46,544 nucleotides of DNA, from NCBI GenBank assembly GCA_023150295.1, contig JAKLLE010000026.1:1-46544 (forward strand), in the 5' to 3' direction. Each line of letters begins with the position of its first letter. Within the stretch, counting starts at the first letter, position 1. This document shows, piece after piece, positions 43,207 through 46,544 of this stretch. The position numbers were made by a program, and so were the translations under genes. A model generated the notes under the pieces. That model was given only the letters and a program-made list of their open reading frames with translations. It was not told where the DNA came from and did not search any database. The DNA comes from Giesbergeria sp. Lineage in GTDB: Bacteria > Pseudomonadota > Gammaproteobacteria > Burkholderiales > Burkholderiaceae_C.

Positions 43207-45021
43207 ATGTCGTCCTCCTCCTCTGTACCATCCGAAACCCCCCGGCGCAGCAGCCGCAACAGCCCGCCCGTCGGCCCGTTGGAGTTGCGCCGGTTTGTGG
43301 AGTGGCTCAGCGACGATGGCGTGATTTCACCCGACGAGGCGCAGCGCACGATCGCCCGCTGCTCGCAGGCCGAGAGCCGCCAGCACCCCCTGGTGCGCCT
43401 GGCCAATGTGGCCATGGAGCGCGCCAGCGATGGCAAGGCCCTGGACGTGGACATGCTGACCGAGTACCTGGCGCAGCGCAGTGGGCTGGAGTACCTGCGC
43501 ATCGATCCGCTCAAGGTCGATGTGGGCAAGGTGGCCGACACCATGAGCGCCAACTACGCCGAGCGCCACAAGGTGCTGCCGGTGCAGATCACGGCCAAGG
43601 AGGTGGTGGTGGCCACGGCCGAGCCCTTCATCACCGACTGGGTGGCCGAGGTGGAGCGCCAGGCCAAGCGCACCGTGCGCCGCGTGGTGGCCAACCCGCT
43701 GGACATCCAGCGCTACACGGCGGAATTTTTTGCGCTGGCCAAATCCGTGCGGGCCGCGCAGAAGGCGGGCGGCACCACGGTGTCCAACAGCTTCGAGCAA
43801 CTCGTCGAGCTGGGCAAGACCAACAAGCAGCTCGACGCCAACGACCAGGGCGTGATCCGCGTGGTGGACTGGCTCTGGCAGTACGCCTTTGACCAGCGCG
43901 CCAGCGACATCCACCTGGAGCCCCGGCGCGAGCAGGGGGTGATCCGCTTCCGTATCGACGGCGTGCTGCACCCGGTCTACCAGATGCCGCTGGGCGTGAT
44001 GGCCGCCATGGTGGCGCGCGTCAAGCTGCTGGGCCGCATGGACGTGGTGGAAAAGCGCCGCCCGCAGGACGGCCGCATCAAGACACGCAACCAGCGCGGC
44101 GACGAGGTGGAAATGCGCCTGGCCACGCTGCCCACGGCCTTTGGCGAGAAGATGGTGATGCGTATCTTCGACCCCGACAACGCCGTCAAGGGGCTGGATG
44201 CGCTGGGCTTTGGCAGCCATGACGCGCGCCGCTGGGAGGCGCTCATCAAGCGGCCCTACGGCATCATCCTGGTGACCGGGCCCACGGGTTCGGGCAAGAC
44301 CACCACGCTGTATTCCACCCTCAAGCGCGTGGCCACTGAAGAAGTCAACGTCTGCACGGTGGAAGACCCGATCGAAATGATCGAGCCCAGCTTCAACCAG
44401 ACCCAGGTACAGCCGCAGCTCGACTTCAGCTTTGCCGAAGGCGTGCGCGCCCTCATGCGCCAGGATCCCGACATCATCATGGTCGGCGAAATCCGCGACC
44501 TGGAAACCGCAGAGATGGCCGTGCAGGCCGCGCTCACCGGCCACCTGGTGTTCAGCACCCTGCACACCAACGACGCCCCCAGTGCCATCACCCGCCTGTT
44601 GGAGCTGGGCGTTCCGGCCTACCTCATCAGCGCCACGCTGCTGGGCGTGCTGGCCCAGCGCCTGGTGCGCACGCTGTGCAAGGAATGCAAGGAGCCCGAC
44701 GACGAGCTCTCGCCCGAGGTGCTGGCCGAAGCGGTCAAGCCCTGGAAGTTCAGCGGCACCTTCCAGCCCTACCGCCCGGTGGGTTGCATCGACTGCCGCA
44801 TGACGGGTTTTCGCGGGCGCATGGGCCTGTACGAGCTGCTGACCGTGAGCGAAGTCCTCAAGCAAGGCATCACCGCCGAGCCTTCCATCGACGGCCTGCG
44901 CCGCCAGGCCATGCAGGACGGCATGCGCCCGCTGCGCATGGCCGGTGCGCTGCGCGCAGCGCAGGGCATCACCACGCTGGAAGAAGTGATTGCCGCCACC
45001 CCCAACCCGGTCAGCCACTGA
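43207..45021 (+). CDS. PilB/GspE-family secretion ATPase
   Basis: The 604-residue ATPase has an N-terminal MshEN-like domain, then Walker A GPTGSGKTTT, Asp box VEDPIEM, Walker B DPDIIMVGEIRD, His box FSTLHTND and a CxxC-x-CxxC zinc module (CKECKE, CIDCR). Such ATPases drive type IV pilus extension or type II secretion. No pil or gsp partner gene is visible nearby. The ATG at 43207 is used; an earlier ATG at 43168 overlaps the upstream stop as ATGA and would add 13 residues. Confidence 0.9.
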   Translation: MSSSSSVPSETPRRSSRNSPPVGPLELRRFVEWLSDDGVISPDEAQRTIARCSQAESRQHPLVRLANVAMERASDGKALDVDMLTEYLAQRSGLEYLRIDPLKVDVGKVADTMSANYAERHKVLPVQITAKEVVVATAEPFITDWVAEVERQAKRTVRRVVANPLDIQRYTAEFFALAKSVRAAQKAGGTTVSNSFEQLVELGKTNKQLDANDQGVIRVVDWLWQYAFDQRASDIHLEPRREQGVIRFRIDGVLHPVYQMPLGVMAAMVARVKLLGRMDVVEKRRPQDGRIKTRNQRGDEVEMRLATLPTAFGEKMVMRIFDPDNAVKGLDALGFGSHDARRWEALIKRPYGIILVTGPTGSGKTTTLYSTLKRVATEEVNVCTVEDPIEMIEPSFNQTQVQPQLDFSFAEGVRALMRQDPDIIMVGEIRDLETAEMAVQAALTGHLVFSTLHTNDAPSAITRLLELGVPAYLISATLLGVLAQRLVRTLCKECKEPDDELSPEVLAEAVKPWKFSGTFQPYRPVGCIDCRMTGFRGRMGLYELLTVSEVLKQGITAEPSIDGLRRQAMQDGMRPLRMAGALRAAQGITTLEEVIAATPNPVSH

Positions 45022-45024
45022 GCC

Positions 45025-46329
45025 ATGAGCGCCCCCCTTTTGCCGACCCCCTTGCCGCCCCAGCACGCGCAGCGTGCGCTGCTGCACAACGAGGTGCACG
45101 CCCGCCCGCCCGAGGCCATCGAGGCGCCGGTGGCCAGCACCCACATCGTCATGTGGGCCGATGCCGCCGCACGCGAGGCCAGCCGTGCTCACCTGGGCGC
45201 GCTGCTGCGCAACCACCATCAGCCCCAGCCCGATGTAGACACCACCCATTTGCGCGTGGACCTGGGGCCGGTGCGCATCCGCTGGGAGATGCACACCGAG
45301 TTTGTCACCTGGACCTTCACCGTGCCGCTGCACACCGAGGGCTTTGGCGACAGCGAGCCCCTGGGCGCCGCCCACAGCGTGCCGCGCGACTGGCTGGCCC
45401 AGTTGCCGGGCCAATGCCTGTGCGGACTGAACCTGTGGGTGCTGCCCACGCGTGAATTCGGTTCGGGCTCGCTGGTGCGGCATGTGCTGAACGAGGACGC
45501 GCTGGTGGCCTCCACCGTGGCCGATGGGCACGGCGAGGTCTATACCGACTTTGCCATCCACCCCGACGGTTACTCGCGCATGGTGCTGCTGGCGGGCGGC
45601 ATGACCCCCCGGCGCCTGGGGCGCCTGGTGCAGCGCCTGCAAGAGATCGAAACCTACCGCATGGCCGCGCTGCTGGGCCTGCCGGCCGCGCGCGAGGCGG
45701 TCCAGGTGCTGGCAGGGGCCGAGCGCGAACTTGCAGAGTTGGCCGATGCCATTCGCCTGGCCACCCGGGACGATGAACCCGAGTTGCTGGACCGTCTCAC
45801 GCGCCTGGCCGGGCAGGTGGAGAGCGAGCACGCCGCCACGCATTCGCGTTTGTCGGCCAGCAGCGCTTACTTCGAACTGGTGGACAGGCGCATTGCCGAG
45901 ATTGCCGAATCCCGCCTGGCGGGCCTGCAGACCATCCGTGAGTTCATGGACCGGCGCCTCACCCCTGCACGCGGCACCTGCGACTGGGCCGCGCGGCGCC
46001 AGGAGGCGCTGTCACGCCGCGTCTCGCGCATCAGCCAGTTGCTGCGCACGCGTGTGGAGATCGAGCAGCAGCAAAGCAGCCAGGCGCTGCTGGCCAGCAT
46101 GAACCAGCGCCAGGATCTGCAACTCAAGCTCCAGTCCACGGTAGAGGGGCTGTCGGCCGCGGCCATCACCTACTACATCGTCGGCCTGGTGAGCTACCTG
46201 GCCAAGGGGGCGCAAAAACTGGGCTGGCCGCTCTCGCCCGAGAGCACGGCCGCCATTGCTATTCCGGTGGTGGGGTTCAGCGTGTGGTGGTCGTTGCGCC
46301 GCCTGCACCACCGTATGTTCAAACACTGA
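45025..46329 (+). CDS. DUF3422 family membrane protein
   Basis: The 434-residue protein starts with LLHNEVHARPPEAI, the typical DUF3422 opening, and has EMHTEFVTWTF, long helical segments in the middle, and two C-terminal hydrophobic segments (AAITYYIVGLVSYLAKG and TAAIAIPVVGFSVWWSL). Function is unknown; an inner-membrane location is likely. It begins three bases after the ATPase stop, so the two may be one operon. Confidence 0.87.
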   Translation: MSAPLLPTPLPPQHAQRALLHNEVHARPPEAIEAPVASTHIVMWADAAAREASRAHLGALLRNHHQPQPDVDTTHLRVDLGPVRIRWEMHTEFVTWTFTVPLHTEGFGDSEPLGAAHSVPRDWLAQLPGQCLCGLNLWVLPTREFGSGSLVRHVLNEDALVASTVADGHGEVYTDFAIHPDGYSRMVLLAGGMTPRRLGRLVQRLQEIETYRMAALLGLPAAREAVQVLAGAERELAELADAIRLATRDDEPELLDRLTRLAGQVESEHAATHSRLSASSAYFELVDRRIAEIAESRLAGLQTIREFMDRRLTPARGTCDWAARRQEALSRRVSRISQLLRTRVEIEQQQSSQALLASMNQRQDLQLKLQSTVEGLSAAAITYYIVGLVSYLAKGAQKLGWPLSPESTAAIAIPVVGFSVWWSLRRLHHRMFKH

Positions 46330-46339
46330 TTCTTTCCCC

Positions 46340-46406
46340 ATGCCCCGCATCCAGTTTGCGCTGCCAGAGCGCTTTGTCTTTTCTACCGAACTGCAGATTT
46401 ACATCA
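46340..46406 (+). pseudogene. Thioesterase-like gene, cut by the IS after 22 codons
   Basis: The ATG at 46340 opens MPRIQFALPERFVFSTELQI, which I recognise as the start of a hotdog-fold acyl-CoA thioesterase-type protein. At 46407 the frame enters the repeated IS sequence (codon 23) and continues in the same frame as the putative transposase ATG at 46436. The rest of the thioesterase is not in the window. Confidence 0.6.
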
Positions 46407-46542
46407 GAGGGACTTGCAAAATTCAAAACCGCAACATGGCGGAAACACTTCGGTGCTCAATATTTGAGCACTTTGCGGTTGTCAGGAAGAATGCGCAGCG
46501 CTATCGCATCGATTCCCCCGTGGGTGACCCGCAGTGCTCCCT
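46407..46542 (+). mobile_element. Terminus of an insertion sequence (right copy)
   Basis: Exact reverse complement of bases 1-136. The outer edge begins GAGGGACTTGCAAAATTC directly after the thioesterase fragment. The last two bases of the window (CG) extend beyond the shared stretch. The element continues past the window. Confidence 0.7.
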
Positions 46543-46544
46543 CG
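46436..46544 (+). CDS. Possible transposase N-terminus (partial), right copy
   Basis: The same frame as at 1-107: ATG at 46436, 36 residues (MAETLRCSIFEHFAVVRK...) without a stop. It is in frame with the interrupted thioesterase, so a fusion could be translated. No family assignment is possible from this length. Confidence 0.35.
   Translation, partial: MAETLRCSIFEHFAVVRKNAQRYRIDSPVGDPQCSL

Overview
The window is GC-rich, densely coded chromosomal DNA of a betaproteobacterium, most likely Comamonadaceae (Acidovorax-like). The basis is the gene order TPR protein-lolB-ispE-tRNA-Gln-prs-rplY-pth, the protein sequences, and dispersed A/T-rich bipartite hairpin repeats that resemble elements I associate with that family. 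Both ends carry the same 136-bp sequence in opposite orientation. Each copy abruptly cuts a chromosomal gene (a response regulator on the left, a thioesterase on the right), so the segment is bounded by two copies of one unidentified insertion sequence.

Layout. 0.1-9 kb: an EEP hydrolase with cardiolipin synthase ClsB, folE with a BLUF photoreceptor, transporters (EamA, LysE), a DUF429 protein, a DUF4160/DUF2442 pair, a DUF945 protein and a YfhL-type ferredoxin. 9-15 kb, leftward: TPR lipoprotein-type protein, lolB, ispE, tRNA-Gln, prs, rplY, pth. 14.8-23.3 kb: mutM, a dynamin-like GTPase and mutY rightward; rapZ, recN and nadK leftward; hrcA rightward, ending at a CAT-anticodon tRNA.

23.37-31.56 kb is the accessory highlight: a compact integrated element of about 8.1 kb in the 3' part of that tRNA. 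It has perfect 52-bp att repeats, matching arm-type motifs inside both ends, and a P4-type tyrosine integrase. All its genes run leftward: an AlpA-like regulator preceded by a nested inverted-repeat operator, a chain of small ORFs with ATGA overlaps, a large primase/TOPRIM/RepA-type helicase, small unknown proteins, and at the far tip a protein resembling the start of a phage terminase small subunit. No capsid, tail or lysis gene is present, so it looks like a minimal phage satellite or replicating integrative element. It also carries a three-way-junction palindrome, iteron-like repeats and a degenerate triple repeat.

31.6-46.4 kb: a metal module (dmeF-type CDF exporter, RcnR/CsoR-type repressor, secreted His-containing protein), recJ, an RpfE/COG4255-like gene, a single-polypeptide AAA-TOPRIM (OLD/PARIS-like) candidate defence nuclease with lower GC than its neighbours, lolC-lolD, a 672-bp near-palindrome, a TatD nuclease, a family-6 uracil/hypoxanthine DNA glycosylase, a spermidine-synthase-like protein, a PilB/GspE-type ATPase and a DUF3422 membrane protein.
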